64,000 nt of DNA from Tamarix chinensis (GCA_030549775.1 CM060178.1:70230556-70294555), one strand, 5' to 3'; shown: positions 22,252 to 36,700, counted from the first letter of the stretch. Made by a program: numbers and translations. Notes: a model not told the origin generated them from the letters alone.

Positions 22252-24728
22252 TTTGTGTTAACTTGAGATTTTAGGCAAGCATAACTTACCTCTTTAAGTG
22301 CTCGTTTGGTATAGGGGTAATAAGAGTAGAAAAATTACTCTTATATTTTGTATATCTTGTATAATCTATATAAAATTAAATATTTTTATTTCAATAAATA
22401 CCCATTTTAGATCAAATTAAGATCTAAAATGTGTATTTCATTAAAAATATATTTATTATTATTAAATACTTAATATAAAAGATACAAAATAGAGGGAAAA
22501 TTTTTCCCTTCCTATTACCTCCATACCAAGTAAGCCATAAATGGTTTAATTTTGGTGTTTTTAGCATATAGTATTCATGATTTGGTGAAGAAATGACATG
22601 TTTAGCCATTTTTGATAGTTTGGGCCTCTGTGCCTTAACTGAGGTTTTTATAATTTTCAATCTATTTTGATGGTACCATAGTCTTCATTGATATGTTTAG
22701 ATGGAATTTTATATGTAACATGTTAGGATTTGAATATGTTGAGTCTTTGATTTGGTTATTATAATTTTAGCTTGAAACATTATTTGGAGCTTTAATGGTG
22801 GTTTTAGTTTGTGGGCATGATTTAGAGTAAATATTGTTTTTGTTGACTTCTAATGATACCAAGTTAATCGTTGGTGTTTTTAGATTATATTTGGTACATC
22901 TAATGTTATGATTTGGATGTGTTTAGCATTTGTTTATAAGTGATTGAAGTTTTTGATGCTTTAGGCATATATTCAAAGTGTTCTTCATATAATCAAAGTT
23001 CTCTTCATATATTCAAAGTATTCTTCATATATTCAATATGTTCTCAACTAATCATCCACTGATTATCATATAGAGAATTAAAATGAGATTAATCATTTAT
23101 TTATGGATAATTAATAAATTAAAGGTTAAAATATCATTAAAGGATTTTAGTATGTTATTAGGGGTCAAAGAGTGACTATTGAAGTTCACTATTGACCATT
23201 AACTACTAACTATTGACCATAAATGGTGTTTTTTAAAATTAAAAAAAAATCAATACATGGCCTTATTTTATGGTCTTTAACCTTAATATATGTGAATTTT
23301 TTTTAGTTGGCTCTTATGTGGTCTTTTAGGTCAGAAGTGGCAAATTTAGAATAATTGATCACTATATGCCATGATGGGTTTCATGTTATCCACAAATTTT
23401 TGTGGTATGCTTTGGTGGATTAACATGATGGTCTATCTGTTTGTTTAATGAAAGATGATATTATAGCCCTTTAATCCTCTGACCATTATGGATCAAGATG
23501 ATGTTATGAAATTTGATTCCTTTCAATCAAAGATAATGATCTAACCCTTTGATTATAGTTATCAATGATGATAAGCCATTTGATCCTTTGAAGATCAAAG
23601 ATGATTTATAGCTAATACAATGATTCTTTTGTGGACCAAGATGATAATTGTTAATAAGTTGAGCTATAAAAATAACTAGGTTTTGTGTGTGGCCCTAAGT
23701 GGACGGGGGATTATGGATTGTTGGATAACCTTATCCTTTCATGGCTAGTTAATAGTTGTGATACAAGGTGATACAAGTCTTGATGACTTGATTTAGATTT
23801 GATATATTAAAACACAAATCATTAAATGTGATAGATTATTTGAGTTGGGAAGGCATATCAAGTGCAAAAGACCTTTAAGTTAAAGGGTTATTTATACATA
23901 GGTAAAATCACAAACCCTATTGAGAGTACCCATACTTAAGGAATAAGATACTTATTTTCTTGTGATCAGCTAGTTTGGTTTTTTTTTTACAGTCTTAGGT
24001 GGCCTTAACAAATGAAAAATAATTATATCTTTAAGATCTAACTAAAAGATATCAAAATATCAAGATAAAGAAAGTGAAATTTTTTGTGTTAATTTTGTTC
24101 TAGAGAATACATATCTACATGTATAGATGTGAATGAAGTAAGATCATGAATGATTTTCTGACTGACAACATGGCATATTGAGATTCATCACATCCCTTAG
24201 TGAGCTTATGAGGTATATATACTCTCTTTTATGAGTGAATTCACATGAAATAGTCTATATATCTTGGCTTCAAATTTTCTTTTCAAACCTCATATGTATT
24301 TAATTTCTTTGATCAAATTACTTACCATAGCTCTTGTAATGGACTCTAAAGATTATTATAACTTACTCTTGTGTTAGTTGAAAATTATAGTCAAAACATT
24401 ATGTGATTTAGAAAATGATAAATGTAACATAGGATTTTCCACCACATGAACAAATAGCTTGTGACCTAATTTTTGTACACATGATGTACACCCCGTAGTA
24501 GCCCTTTACATTAACTATATATTTTTCTTCATTAGCCACATTAAATAACCTTTGGGCCTTATCTTTACCCTTACCTAGAGTTAGTGGAAGGGGATCATTT
24601 AATTATATTATGGTGGTAGAGTGGTTCTGTATGTGATAGTATCTGGAAGTGATATATGTATTTATGTTAGTAAATTATGTTTGGTGGTAGAGATATAAAA
24701 TATATATATTCATTGTTTTGTCATTAGT

Positions 24729-24729
24729 C

Positions 24730-24778
<49 letters not shown>

Positions 24779-24783
24779 CTGTA
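24729..24783 (+). repeat. (AT)n-(GTAT)n microsatellite
   Basis: An AT run passes into five GTAT units. It lies right at the left edge of the truncated LTR that begins near 24784, so it may mark a breakage or joining point. Confidence 0.9.
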
Positions 24784-26212
24784 TATACTAGCATTATCAA
24801 GCTAATAATTTCAACGGAACAAACATGCTTAATAAAATTTGCACATCAAAAACTCTTATGTGTTATCATATAATATTTCATACTTTAGTAGAGTATAATA
24901 CTTACATGATTTCTAGAAAAAATACAAATAATGGGTAACCTACTAAAATTTATTAGCCTTTGATAATCAAACTTTTGTACCTAATTATAATACCACATTA
25001 TCCATAGTAATATTTAATCAATAAAATAATAATTTATATTTCAATATTTATTAAATTACAAATTCCCAAAATGCCCATAATGTTGGAAAATGGGTAAAAC
25101 TTATGGAAATCTCTTATTGCTCATGTACCATGAGTTGGGTATTGCATGAGGGGCTTCAGTGGGGTTGGTTGGTAAGGTAGAGGCGATGGTAGACATGATG
25201 GTGTATAGGATGCTAGAGAGGGGGTGGTGTTGGTGTGAAGAGGTGCAACTGAGGTGGAAATAGGGCATGGTAGGGAGGCGAGGGAGGTTGGTGGTGACAA
25301 CAAGTTGTTGAGGCAAGGTTTGGGAAGCTTGATGAGGAGAGGGCAAGGTCGATGGTGGTTAAATCTTGGACAAGGGAAGGCTCTAGTAGGGTTGGTGGTG
25401 TTAGTGAGGGTAGTCTACAACGAGGAGGAGGTAGTGACAGAAATTATCACAACTTAATGGAGGAAGTGGTTGGCAGCGCGAGGATGTTGGCAGGTGTACA
25501 AGGGAGGAGTTGGCTTGATTGGTTGGAATGATAGGGCTGGGTTGTAAAGTGGTAGAGAGCTTGACGTGCTAGGTGTGTGGGTTTGGGATGGGGCAAGGGT
25601 GCGAGGCAAGACAGAGGCATGCAGGAGCCAAGAAGGGAGGGGAAGGGGCATACGAGAGGGAGGAGTGGAAGTGAGTGTTTGATTAGAAGAGGAAAAGGAG
25701 AAGCAGACATGCATGGGGGCATTTGGTGTGTAAGCTAGTCAAGGGAGAAAGAGAAGAAAAGAAAAAAGGAAAAAGAAAAAGAAAAAGAAAAGGGTTGGAC
25801 ACACAGATTGGGGAGGAGAAAAAAGAAGAAGAAATAGAAGGTGGATTAGTCTCGTAGGACGGGAAAGAAAAGGAGAAGAGAATGAAAATAATAAGGAGAA
25901 AAAATAAAAAGGAAAATAGAATAAAATTTAGGATTATAATTAGAATTAGGTTAGCTTTAGGATTAGGATAAAATTAATTTATCTTAGTTTAGGGTATATA
26001 ATTAGAAAAATAAATCGGATAAAATTATCAATTTTAGGGTGGGTTCAAATAAAATAAAAAAAGATAAAATAATTATGATAAATTTATTTAAGAAGTTATT
26101 TAGGTTTGTGGGTTAAAGGTTAAAAAAATAGTTAAGCTAATATTTAAAGGTTGAGTTTGGATAAAAAAGCTAAATATCTGAAAGTAAGGTTATATAATAA
26201 CCGAGTGTTACA
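24784..26212 (-). repeat. Truncated LTR, minus sense
   Basis: Aligns with 46350-48074 and 10000-11585: TGTGTTATCATATAATATTT, TAGTAGAGTATAA, CCAAAATGCCC, a purine block (25130-25920), then TTAGGATTATAATTAG, an AT tail and the terminal GAGTGTTACA at 26212. Only the element-sense 5' half is left. Low-complexity frames on both strands in 25101-25722 come from the purine block. Confidence 0.7.
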
Positions 26213-26779
26213 ATAATAGAACCCATCAAATTAGCAATATTATGGATGCCCAACTAATTGAACAAAAAAATGACATATATAATGATGGGAGACAACAGCT
26301 GTAGGAGAGGGGTAACAAAGGAAAGGAGAACAACATCGGAAAAAAAATTTGAATACCTATATAGAGGTCACACAAAGAATTTCAAAGCCATATGAGAGAG
26401 AGAGAGTGAGAGAACAAAATTTGAGGGAATAAATCAAGAAAAGAGACTAACAATTGATCAATAGAGCTAAAGAAAATACATAAATAAATAACAAGCAATC
26501 AGTCGTCCAATATATTTTTAAAGTTTTCATGCTTATTTATTTTTTGGTTCTTTCTTCACCATTCCTTATATGTATTTATTTATTTATTTATGATATTTGG
26601 CTCAATACATGCTACTAGGGGATATGTTAAAGTACTAAACAATGATACCATATATATATATAAAAAAAGAAAATTGTTAATGAGATTGTCCTCTAACTCT
26701 ATTTTAATTAATATAGTTTATATGTGTGATTCAATTAAATGTAAATTATATGGTGCATGTCTCAATCTGGATTTCTCAT
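26213..26779. other. Unassigned DNA between LTR end and Athila fragment
   Basis: AT-rich with a (GA)n patch (26396-26413) and TTTA repeats (26572-26590). The frame at 26590-26781 may be diverged Athila gag-protease linker, but I see no motif that proves it. Confidence 0.35.
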
Positions 26780-27497
26780 AGTGAAAGTAACTTGAGTATA
26801 ATGTTTTTGCTCTTAGGAAGGCTCTTCATGAGAACTACTCATACAAAGATATATATCCATGCCAGTTCTCTCACAATGGAGTTTGATGGAGATATTATAA
26901 ACTTTAACATCTTTGATGCCTTAAGATACCCCATGGATGACCATTCTTGTTATACTATTGAAACTATTGACCTTTTAGAATAGGATTAATTTGAGGAGTA
27001 TGAGGATTGTCCATTGGTAACCACTCTGTGAAAATCTTAGGACTAGGTGAGAAAGGGAAAGAGATTTTATTTGGAAGAGATAAAGATGATGATTTCCCCA
27101 AATCTTGTGCATATCATGGTACATATGGAGGCAAACCCTCCATATCGGTATGGATACCCTTCTTTTTTTTTTATCCCCCCTAGCTACTAACAAGTCTATA
27201 CTTTATATGATACATGCCCATACACTAGAGATGAAACCATTACTATATCATTTGAAGTATGTTTACTTGAGAGATAGCGAACCCCTTCCAGGGATCATAT
27301 CTTCACAGTTGATAGAGAATCAAGAAGAAAGATTTTGGAAGTTCTTAGAGCTCACACAGTAGCTATTGCATGGACATTATTAGCCCCCAAAGGGATAATC
27401 TCAAGATTCTCAACCATGTGTGTTCACCGCATATTTCTTGAAGAAAGAATTCAGCATACTAGAGAATTCCAATGTAGACTTAATCTATTTACACAAT
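26780..27497 (+). pseudogene. Athila pol fragment, plus strand (protease end to RT start)
   Basis: Reads as the end of the Athila protease (LLLGRLFMRTTHTKI, then MEFDGDIINFNIFDALRYP at 26877-26934), the protease-RT linker (LKYVYLRDSEPLPGIISSQL, 27253-27312) and the start of the RT region (EERF, then VLRAHTVAIAWTLLAP and CVHRIFLEE). There is a frame change near 27340 and there are stops at 26981-27060. It ends abruptly at about 27497 in unrelated AT-rich DNA. It parallels the minus-strand copy at about 39840-41028 and is useful for judging the assembly gap there. Confidence 0.75.
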
Positions 27498-30400
27498 TAA
27501 ACGATTTTAGTCGTTTCTACCATTTTTAATCCATTAGTCATCAAATAAGTTCTGAGACCAAATATTTTTGTATATTTGGTTTTTAAAAAATATTCCTCAT
27601 CAATCCGTAGTAATTTGAACTTGCATTTATTAATTTTGTGTGTTTGAAGAAAAAATGTGTTTATGCAATTTATCCATTTTTGCCATTTTCGCTCATTTTC
27701 CATACGTCGAGATTCAAAAATCTCCAATACCTAATATTTTTATATATTTGAGTTTATAATATTATAACAGACCTTTCCCTAATTTTTTTTATGATTTTTA
27801 AAATTCAATTGATATATATTTTTTTTCAATAAGTGTCCATTCTTGGACTTTCTTGCAAATTAATTAATCAAAATATATTTTAACCAGTCCTATAACTAAT
27901 ATTTCAATCCTAACCAGTCTCCAAACCAAACCAAATCATATTTGTAACTTTTTTACCTTTTAATCAACAAATATGTGCACAAAGTACTATAATTATGATT
28001 TTATGACATTTTTCTTAAACAATCAACAATAGCCTAATATCTCTCCTACACCTCTAATCTTAGCACTTAAGTGAGGCTAAACTAAAACCAAAAACTCACA
28101 CACTCTTCTATATCATATCTCACTCTATTTTTTCAAATTGTGTGTTCCATTTTAAAACACACCTAAACTTATAAAATTTCAGCAGAGTTCAAAGTTGATT
28201 TCTTTCCAATTTACACCAACTCATTCTCTCTCTCCGGTTGTTCTTTGCCTTTGGTTTTTGTTTTATTTTAAATATTACATTGTATACTTAAAATATATAT
28301 CATTTTCATCACTGAAATCAATCTTCTTTAAGCTTCATTTTACCCTGACTTTTGCTTCCCAACTAGTTGCACAACTATAGCAAACTTGATTTTTTTTTTG
28401 TGATTTCCATCCACTACCACGCCTCTACCCAGATTCTTTTACCTTTAATTCCTTTGGTTTTTGTTACTTGCATGTTATAATTCAACTAGGCACCATTTTT
28501 ACCCAAGAAACTGTGTCCCTACCCTCTTCTTTTTCCTCTTCTATCTTCCTTACCAACCATTCCCTACAAAATAGCTCATGTTCTTTATTGGTTCAATAGA
28601 AAAATTGTGTCTTGCATCATTACTTCCTCCTATTTTTCCTTCCCATCAACCCTAAAAAAAATTCATCTATCATTAATTGGTGGTTGTTGGTGGCTTTGGT
28701 GGTGGCTTCCAAGCTTCCATATTCAAGAGTAATCTTGTCATTTCACTCCTTCCATTTCATTTCCTTTCTTTCCTTTTACATATTTATTAATATTTGTTAA
28801 TCTAAATCTTTTCAATCTTATATTCTTGAAGGTGACCAAGTGGGTTAGATAAGACGTTTCTAGATTCCTTATTTTAGCTTTCTTAAGGGGCATAGGGATT
28901 TTCGTAACTAAACTAACCTTTAGAGATAGGATTTTATGCTAGGTGTTTTATATGTTATTTATGCATTATTAGGCTTATTTTAATTATAAGCATGAAATAA
29001 TATCTTGTAAAATGTGTATATTTATATCTTATGTGCATAAGCATGAAGATTAAATGATATGAACTGTGTGATTTTTTTTACATGTTCTTATATCTACTGG
29101 AAAAGTGATAAATATTTAGTAGAATTGTGTTGAATGTTCTGTAGAATCGAGATGAATATTCAATATATTTGTGATGAGTATGTATGGATTCGAGTTGTTT
29201 AGCTCTCGTCCTTGTTATTTTTTGTGAGTTTTGGTATTTAAAAATTATCTAATTATTCCACTGTATTTATAATAGCGTATAGAAGCTAGGTTATGAATTT
29301 TGGATCATTTAGAGTTGAAATAAATTTATTTAAGATTTGGACATGGGTATATTAGGCATTATAGATTTTTGTTGAAAGTTTTAAGTATACCATTGTATTA
29401 ATTGGGTCTCTTACATGAATTTTGGTATATGATATGTTAAGATTTGATAATTTTTAGAGTAAGTTATGAATTTTAGAAGTTTAAGGTAATTTTAAGTGAA
29501 TAAGGACAAGTATGGCCATTACTTGTAATTCTAGAAATTATGAGACCTAAGTGAATATTATATTAATAAATAAGTTAAAATGTATATGTTGACAATTGGG
29601 TAATATTTGATGAGTAGACCTAAATACCTTAATTAAAATAACTAATTAAGAAAGAGAAAGAAAAGGAGGAAGAGACACTTTGGGTGCATTGAGTAATCTT
29701 AGTATTTTTTTTCTTTGTTTCCTATTTATATTTCATCCTAAGAAGCCAATTGGCTAACTATTATTATGTTAGCATAAAATAAACCTTTCTTAATAATAAG
29801 GTAATTAGAGGACCTTAAATATATTTTATTCATTTTATATGCTTTTAGACTAGCTATTTAATTCAAACTTTATAAGTAAACCCTTGATCCTTGTCTTAAA
29901 TAATTATAGTTAATATACATTAAGATCTAATTTTATTGGGCCTTTCATGGCATGGAACTTGGGATTTAATGACTCAATTATCTGACTTCGGATTTAATGC
30001 CTTAATAATATTACTTGGACTTTAATGCCTCATATAATCAATAGGTCCTTAATAGTATGTTAATGGGTATTTGTGCTCTAAATGGTTGAGCCTCAATTCC
30101 TTTGTCAATCAAGTGTGTGGATAATATCAGAATATAATAAAATAATTGGTTTATGTTCATAGAATTGATCAATTGATATTCTTTGGTCTTTGATTTTTTA
30201 ACCTAAATCTTTGATAAACATTAATCACTTAAATCGAAAGATCTTAAGTTGAGACTTGTACCACTCAGAGTAGTTATTTGAGTTCGTTTTGTATTCGCTC
30301 GATATCATTCTGGTGTTTTTTGTTCTCTGATCTTTGGTTCCTTATGAGGTCTTGAGAGGCCCACTTATAGTCTATAGGTGTCTCTAATTATTTTGGCCCT

Positions 30401-30725
30401 AAAGGGTGTATACTTAAATTGATTAGGTGTCCTATTATTTGGTGGTCTAGTTATGTTTTTGAGTGGGCTAGTAAGGGCTAGTATTGTTCGAATACTAGAT
30501 TAGTTGTTATTATTTCTTCGAGTCTCCATCCTCAAGTTAATATAATATACTGGTTGTGATCAAGAAAATAAAATATAATGATCAATGTATCTCATCTAGC
30601 CATATATTTGTATTACATTATTTTAACAATATATTAAATTACTGATTTCTTGTTATTTATCCATATATTTCCTTCGGCTTTGTTCTTCAATTGTTAGTCT
30701 CTTCTCTTGATTGGTTTCCTTTGTT

Positions 30726-30768
<43 letters not shown>

Positions 30769-31004
30769 CCCTTTTTTTTGTGGTTGTGATATTCTTTGTG
30801 TGCCCTTTATCTTGGTCTTTATTTTTTCCTTCAATGACGTTAAACTTTCCTTCGTAGCCCCTCTCTTGCGGGTGTTGTCCCCATCTCTATATATGTCATT
30901 CTTTTTTTTGTCTTTTTCATTCACTTAGTTGGGAATCCACGCCTTTGCTAATTTAATAGAGCTTTTATTACCTTATCCTTTATTGCTATTTTTCTCTCTA
31001 AAAT
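27498..31004 (+). repeat. Probable degraded LTR and spacer
   Basis: No gene seen. A possible LTR start TATAACAGACC lies near 27764. A pyrimidine-rich block at 28190-28800 and the TTATTAATRTTTG word near 28790 resemble 50930-51450 in the Tekay-like LTR, so a diverged plus-sense LTR is likely. A (CT)n run lies at 30727-30765. Short frames at 28195, 28612 and 30707 are composition effects. Borders are uncertain. Confidence 0.4.
30727..30765 (+). repeat. (CT)n microsatellite
   Basis: About 18 CT units inside a pyrimidine-rich stretch. Confidence 0.97.
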
Positions 31005-33380
31005 TATAACACCCCCAATTTACGAAAAATAAAATTTCGTTTTGAGGATAATGTAGAATGTTACCGCCACATCAACTATGAGAGGGGTGTAATCATCACC
31101 TAATTTATGTCTGATGTAAAGTAAAATGGCATAACAAATGAAAAGGTACATGATCATAATATTAATATAACAATAATGTGATAACAGAGACAAGACAATT
31201 CTATAGATCGGAAGAGTATAAGAGTTTATAAAATCCAAATATAGTAAACTAAAGTTAAGACTTTAAACAATAGGAAGAACAAAAACTTTCCAACATAGTG
31301 GGAAAAATACCTTTAGTCACTTAGCCTAACTCTTAAGCTTAAATATAAATCTCCAACCTAAAGAAATAGCAAGCTACTAGCCCACATCATCACCATCAGC
31401 ATCATCTAACTAAGAATTGTACCCCTACAAATTTTGCCCTACAACTCGGACTAGAAGATAGATCATCACAGTAACCACACAAGTGCAATATCCATATAGT
31501 GACATACTTGTAAAACAAACTACCTAAAATATGGTAAGGCTCATACACCACATTGAAGTCACATAGTAGTGTGGTGATAAGCATACCAATATAAACTAAC
31601 ACTTAATCTTGTAGTAAGACAATAAGGCTATCTTTCATGGAATTCATGGAAGAATAGTAATACGATAAATTTATCACAATCCATACAATGTAAACCATTT
31701 TATAATTCTTCATTTAGTAATCATGTAATTTTCAGTTGTTGAGATAATTTGTTTGACTACACTAGTTCTCCACCATGAACAAAAGTCATGGATGCAATAA
31801 ACATAATACAATACCACACCCACCGCATGGGGTCAGGATACATTGAAGCGACTTTTCTTCATGGATACCACACCCACCATACATCAAGTGCAAATGCCAT
31901 GTGGACTAACACAAATCGGGATACGACACCCACCACACGTGGTCAGGATACATTGAAAGGGCTTTTCTCTAGGGATACTACACCCACCAAACATGGAGTG
32001 CACCTACCGCAAGGGCTAATACAAATTAGGATACCACACCCACCACACATGGTCAAAGTACATCAAGAGGGATTGTATTAGGATACCTCATCAACCACAC
32101 TTTGAATTCTTTCCCCATGAGGACTAAAAAGTTGAGCAATGGACAATACGGAGTGTTAGGGGACTTGTACTGGGATATCTCACCCACCTAAACTAGATAC
32201 TAATGTCATGTTAGACTACTACAGTATAATCCTATACCTCAAAGATATGCACATACCCCTTACTAATCGCAACCCTATAGAGAAGGAAATAAGTGCTAAG
32301 TGAAAATATAAACCACAGGGCAACCCACCCACTAAAGCTCGATCAACTACTCTAAGAGTCAGATAACAAGGCTCAAACAAAATATTATTCCATTATTATT
32401 AATTTTTAATGGATATCACAAATCACAAATTAACTCTACAAATAATAAATTGAGTGTCTTCAAGTGATAACACCAAACACAACTAAATACCATTATTAAC
32501 CAAATTGGGTGTTTAGAGATGACACCAAACTTAACCAATTCATGCCCCACATATCACCATTACGATTCTTATTAAATCCAAGGAATACATGGTTGAAATC
32601 ATAATTTAAATGTGGTAATTACATTGGGGTATTAACATATAAGGCCTAAAATAAGAATAACAATTAACAAAAAACGAGGCAGCATATAGCTAGAATTGTC
32701 AATTTATGCCTAGGACCAGTCGACTGGTCTAACCGTACTTGACTTGAACCAAAAATAGCTCCAGCAAACTAGTTGACAATTTAGTCTCATCGATCAACTT
32801 TTCATAGGAAACCAGTCGATGGAATTGGTCTAATTGGTTTGTGGTCTAAGTAGAGACTAGGCCACTTTGGTCATAGGCTCACTAGTTGATGGGTTTGACA
32901 AACTGATCGACTTATCTCACAACCAACCTATCAAAATTTCCAAACCATGTAACTTTTCACACAACTAGTCAATGGGATCAATGAACCTATCGACTAATTT
33001 GGGAAAAACAACACCCAAACTTATGATACACATACCAAAATTTACCAAACTTTACCTAATTAATCCAAGAATGCTTCTATTTCACAAAACACATAAATAG
33101 ACATTTTGCATATGTAGAATCACATGGATAATTTATTTTATATCAATATAAATTTAAACATATTTTGAAAGATTTTAGGATAACTATTACAACAATTGTG
33201 TGCTATTTGTTTTTCATATATGTCATAAGCACACTAAAACATTCAAGCACATAAAAACACTCATGCACCCACACTTTAATTGCACACTATGCTTAATGCA
33301 TAAACAAGTAAAGGAACATGTAATCTAAGTATAGAGAGATAAATAAATAAAAATATGTAAAGGGTATAAACCCTACATCT
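31005..33380 (-). repeat. Tekay-like LTR fragment, minus sense
   Basis: Begins TATAACACCCCC, the reverse complement of an LTR 3' end. It carries the Tekay-like minisatellite in reverse (ATACCACACCC words), the CTCACCC / TTAATCAATTGGG part, and at 32700-33000 the CAGTCGA-rich part that matches 51890-52200 and 57780-58100. The element-sense 5' third is missing, and Athila integrase text starts at about 33390. Whether it is the remains of a Tekay insertion or a recombinant is unclear. Confidence 0.65.
31805..32060 (-). repeat. Minisatellite in Tekay-like LTR, 54/56-bp units
   Basis: ATACCACACCC-type words start at 31811, 31865, 31921, 31975 and 32031: spacings of 54, 56, 54 and 56, so a dimeric period of 110 bp. 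The plus-strand partner array has a 56-bp period (58748, 58804, 58860). It accounts for the His/Thr-rich frame at 31788-32081. Confidence 0.85.
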
Positions 33381-33389
33381 TTAGCTTCA

Positions 33390-35231
33390 TGTGGTATTTT
33401 TCTACTTTTTTAAGGTGGTTACATTCTATAAAGGCACATCTTCAACGTTATTCTCTATGAATGACTCCTAGTAGGTCTTAATCCTATGACTATTAACCTT
33501 GAAATAATTCCCCATCTTCTCGCTCTTGATTTTTATGACACCATGAGAGAAAACATAAGTAACAATAAAAGGAACAATCAATATAGAACTCAACTTATCG
33601 CGAAATAAGTAGCGTTGGGAATAGTAACACTTTTTGGCCTGCAATAAATGATTTTCTAAGAATCATCTTATTATAAAAAAAAACTTTTGTTTTCTCTTTG
33701 TACACCATAGCACTCTCAAATGAATTATCTCTTATCTCTTATCTCTTGAAGCTCTAGTTTCCTATGTATTCTGGTAGCATCTGTACTCAATTTTAGGTTC
33801 TTCACAGCCCACCATACCTTATACTCAAGCTCCATGGATATAGGAAATGTTGTTTCCATAAATATAAAAAAGCTAAAAGGGAGGCATTGCTATGGCCATT
33901 TTATAGACAATTCTATAAGCCCACAAGGTATCATCCAACATTTGGCTCCAACCTTTGGTTTAGGCTCAAGGATCTCTCTAATATATTCTTAACTTTTTGG
34001 TTAGAGACTTCTATTTACCTTCTAGTTTGAGGGTGATAGGATGTAGAAACTTTATGTGCAACCCCATACTTACATAGCAAAGCTTTGATTATTCTATTAT
34101 AAAAGTGTGATTCTCCATAATTAATGAGCGCTTTAGGCATACCAAACTTAGAAAATATATGAGATTGGAGGAAACCTAAAACTACGCCAGAATCATTAGT
34201 ATGGGTGGTAATTGCTTCCACCCATTTTGATATATAATCTACAATAAGAAGAATATAGATATAACCCTTATAAGATAAAAATGGACTCATAAAATCAACG
34301 CCTCACACATCAAAGTTTTCTATAACTATAATATAATTTAAGGGTATTTAATATTTAGGGCTAATGTTACATGATCTTTGACACTTGTCACATCTCATGC
34401 AATAAGTGTTAGAATATCTAAATAGGAAAGGAAGATAATAATAAAAAACCATTTCAAGGACCTTGAATGTAGTCTTTTTGGTAGTAAAGTGTCCTCCACA
34501 ATAAAAAAATATGATAATGAGATAAACTATGCTCAAATTCAAAATTAGGCACACATCTCCTAACTATATCATCAGTGCCAAATTTCCATAGATAGGGGTC
34601 TACCCAAACATAAGGGTATGCATCTGTTTTAATCTTAGCTCTCACATATTGTGGCATGTGCATGGGTAGATTATGAGTATCAAGATAATTCACTATATCA
34701 GCAAACCATGGTGTACTTACCTATATTCCAAAGAGTTGCTCATTTGGGAAGTTCTCTATCAACAATATGGGTTCATCATCTTAAATCATGTGGCTCAATA
34801 GGTCTACTACTACGTTCTCTCTCACTTTCTTGTCTCTAATCTCTATATCAAACTTTTGTAGCAAGAGAACCCATATTATTAACTAGGGCTTTGCTTCATT
34901 CTAAGATAATAGATAATTTAATCTTACATAGTCAGTAAAAATGATAACTTCAGTTTGAAGTAAATATGATCTAATTTTTTCAAGAAAAAAATACTACCAC
35001 TAATAGTTATTTATTAGTAGTGGGGTAATTCAATTAAGCATCATTAAGAGTCTTTGAAATATAGTAGACAATGTATGAAATTTTGTCCTTTTGTTGTCCC
35101 AAAACTACACTAATTGTATAGTTATAGGCATCACATATGATCTCAAATGGTAGGGACCAATTTTGAGGTAGCATCACTAGAGTTATTGTTAGGAGTTTTT
35201 TGAGTTCATTAAATGCTTGTTAACACTCTTT
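33390..35231 (-). pseudogene. Athila pol relic, minus strand: RNase H and integrase
   Basis: In minus sense from 35231: RNase H text (WSLPFEIICDA; ISYIVYYISKTLNDA; EIRDKKV) at 35190-34820, an integrase zinc-binding region (CMRCDKCQRSCNIS, about 34350-34400, with GGHFTTKKTTFKVLE before it), the integrase core at 34290-34015 (VDYISKWVEAITT; SKFGMPKALI; YHPQT), and the integrase C-terminal part down to about 33390 (KMGNYFKVNSHR). Many stops and frame changes. In the core, the expected second catalytic Asp region reads ALINYGESHF, so the Asp is lost. The Athila family is recognised by the VDYVSKWVEA- and CDxCQRTGNIS-type motifs. Confidence 0.8.
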
Positions 35232-35236
35232 AGTCC
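35232..35236. repeat. Target-site duplication AGTCC (left copy)
   Basis: Directly precedes the solo LTR and is repeated exactly at 38900-38904. Confidence 0.85.
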
Positions 35237-35689
35237 TATAACACCCCCAAAATTCACTACTGAAAAATTTTGTTTTATCAAAAGTTGCATCACTCATTTG
35301 TTTTGATCATAATCTCCTTCTATTCCCCCCATGGATCATGAGATATTAAGGTCAATATCATGCCCCTTAGTCAACTTACTTTCCATTTATTCCTTTTTAT
35401 CCTTTCGCCCTATATCATATTATTAAACACCCTAACATGCATGCCCTAGAAGGTCACATTAGATAACATCGTACGCACAACATATATAATCATCATCCAC
35501 ATGCCGTAAGGAAGTTACACAAGCATACATCACTGGAAGTTGTGCTACAAATGATTAATCATTAAGCATAAAGTACACAATACAACATAACACATGGCAC
35601 ACGAGGGGCATATAATACACATATTGTTGTTCTTAGCCACATCCCTACTCAGTTTGAGTTTCCAAGTTATCTCCCACACTTATTAGGTC

Positions 35690-36700
35690 ACCAATCACCC
35701 TTCATAATTGTTATACTTATCATAATTCCCAATTGGTTGGTTAGATTACCGAATCGCCCTTCTCCTTTGTTATAATTACTAAATTACCCCTTTAGTTGGA
35801 TAAATTACTAAATTACCCTTCTACTTTATCGCAATTACTAATTCACCCTTTAGTTGGTTAAATCACTAAATTACCCTGTTACAATCTCATAATTGCTGGA
35901 TTACACTTATCCATTATTATAATTACCAAATTACCCTTATCCATTATCATAATTACCAAATTACCCTTATGTTGGTTATTTTACTAAATTGCCCTTCTCC
36001 ATAATCATAATTACCAGTTTACCCTTCTCAATTATTATAATTACCATTTTATCCTTCTCCATTATTATGAATACCAATTTACCCTTCTCCATAACTATAA
36101 TTACTAATTTACCCTTTTTCATAATTATAATTACCAATTTACCCTTCTCCATTATTATAAATACCAATTTAACCTTCTCCATATTTATAATAATTAATTT
36201 ACCCTTCTCCATAATTACAATTACCAATTTATACTTCTCCATAATTATAATTACCAATTTACCCTTTTCCTTACAAACTACCGTTTTACCCCTTACTACC
36301 AAAATTACCATAATATCCTCTTATTTATAAAAATTACCATTTCACCCTTCTCAATTATTATAATTACCATTTTACCCTTTTCCATTATTATGAATACCAA
36401 TTTACCCTTCTCCATAATTACAATTCCCAATTACCCATCTCCATTATTATAAATACTAACTTACACCTCTCCATAATTATAATTACCAATTTACCCTTTT
36501 ACTTACAAATTACCGTAATACCCTTTTACATCCAAAATTACTATTTTACCCCTTACTTCCAAAATTACCATTCTTACCCCCCTTTACTCCCAAAATTACC
36601 ATAATACCCATTTACTTATAAAATTACCATTTTGCCATTTAAATATAAAATTACCATATTACCCTTTTGCTTCCAAAATTACCACTTTACCCCTTTTATT
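35690..36700 (-). repeat. Minisatellite, about 30-bp unit, in solo LTR
   Basis: More than 25 degenerate units of the type ATAATTACCAATTTACCCTT with CTCC and an ATTAT word. A 30-bp unit keeps frame, so 110-codon open frames appear on both strands (35976-36311 and 35989-36330) with 10-residue repeats. These are not genes. Confidence 0.85.

Larger units (their letters stand above)
20701..24728. other. AT-rich intergenic DNA, no gene seen
   Basis: About 4 kb without a supportable gene or transposon end. It contains the two local repeats listed separately, a short imperfect repeat of ATATTCAAAGT with TTCTTCAT (22966-23040), and imperfect GATCAAAGATGAT words at 23450-23650. The 78-codon minus frame at 22424-22660 has no recognisable content. 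Confidence 0.5.

Noticed and set aside
30707..30928. 73-codon frame with poly-Ser/Leu
   Set aside because: It reads through a (CT)n microsatellite and has no other support.
35976..36330. Overlapping frames of 111 and 113 codons on opposite strands with 10-residue repeats
   Set aside because: A 30-bp tandem unit is a multiple of three, so absence of a stop in one unit opens the frame on both strands. This is an array effect.
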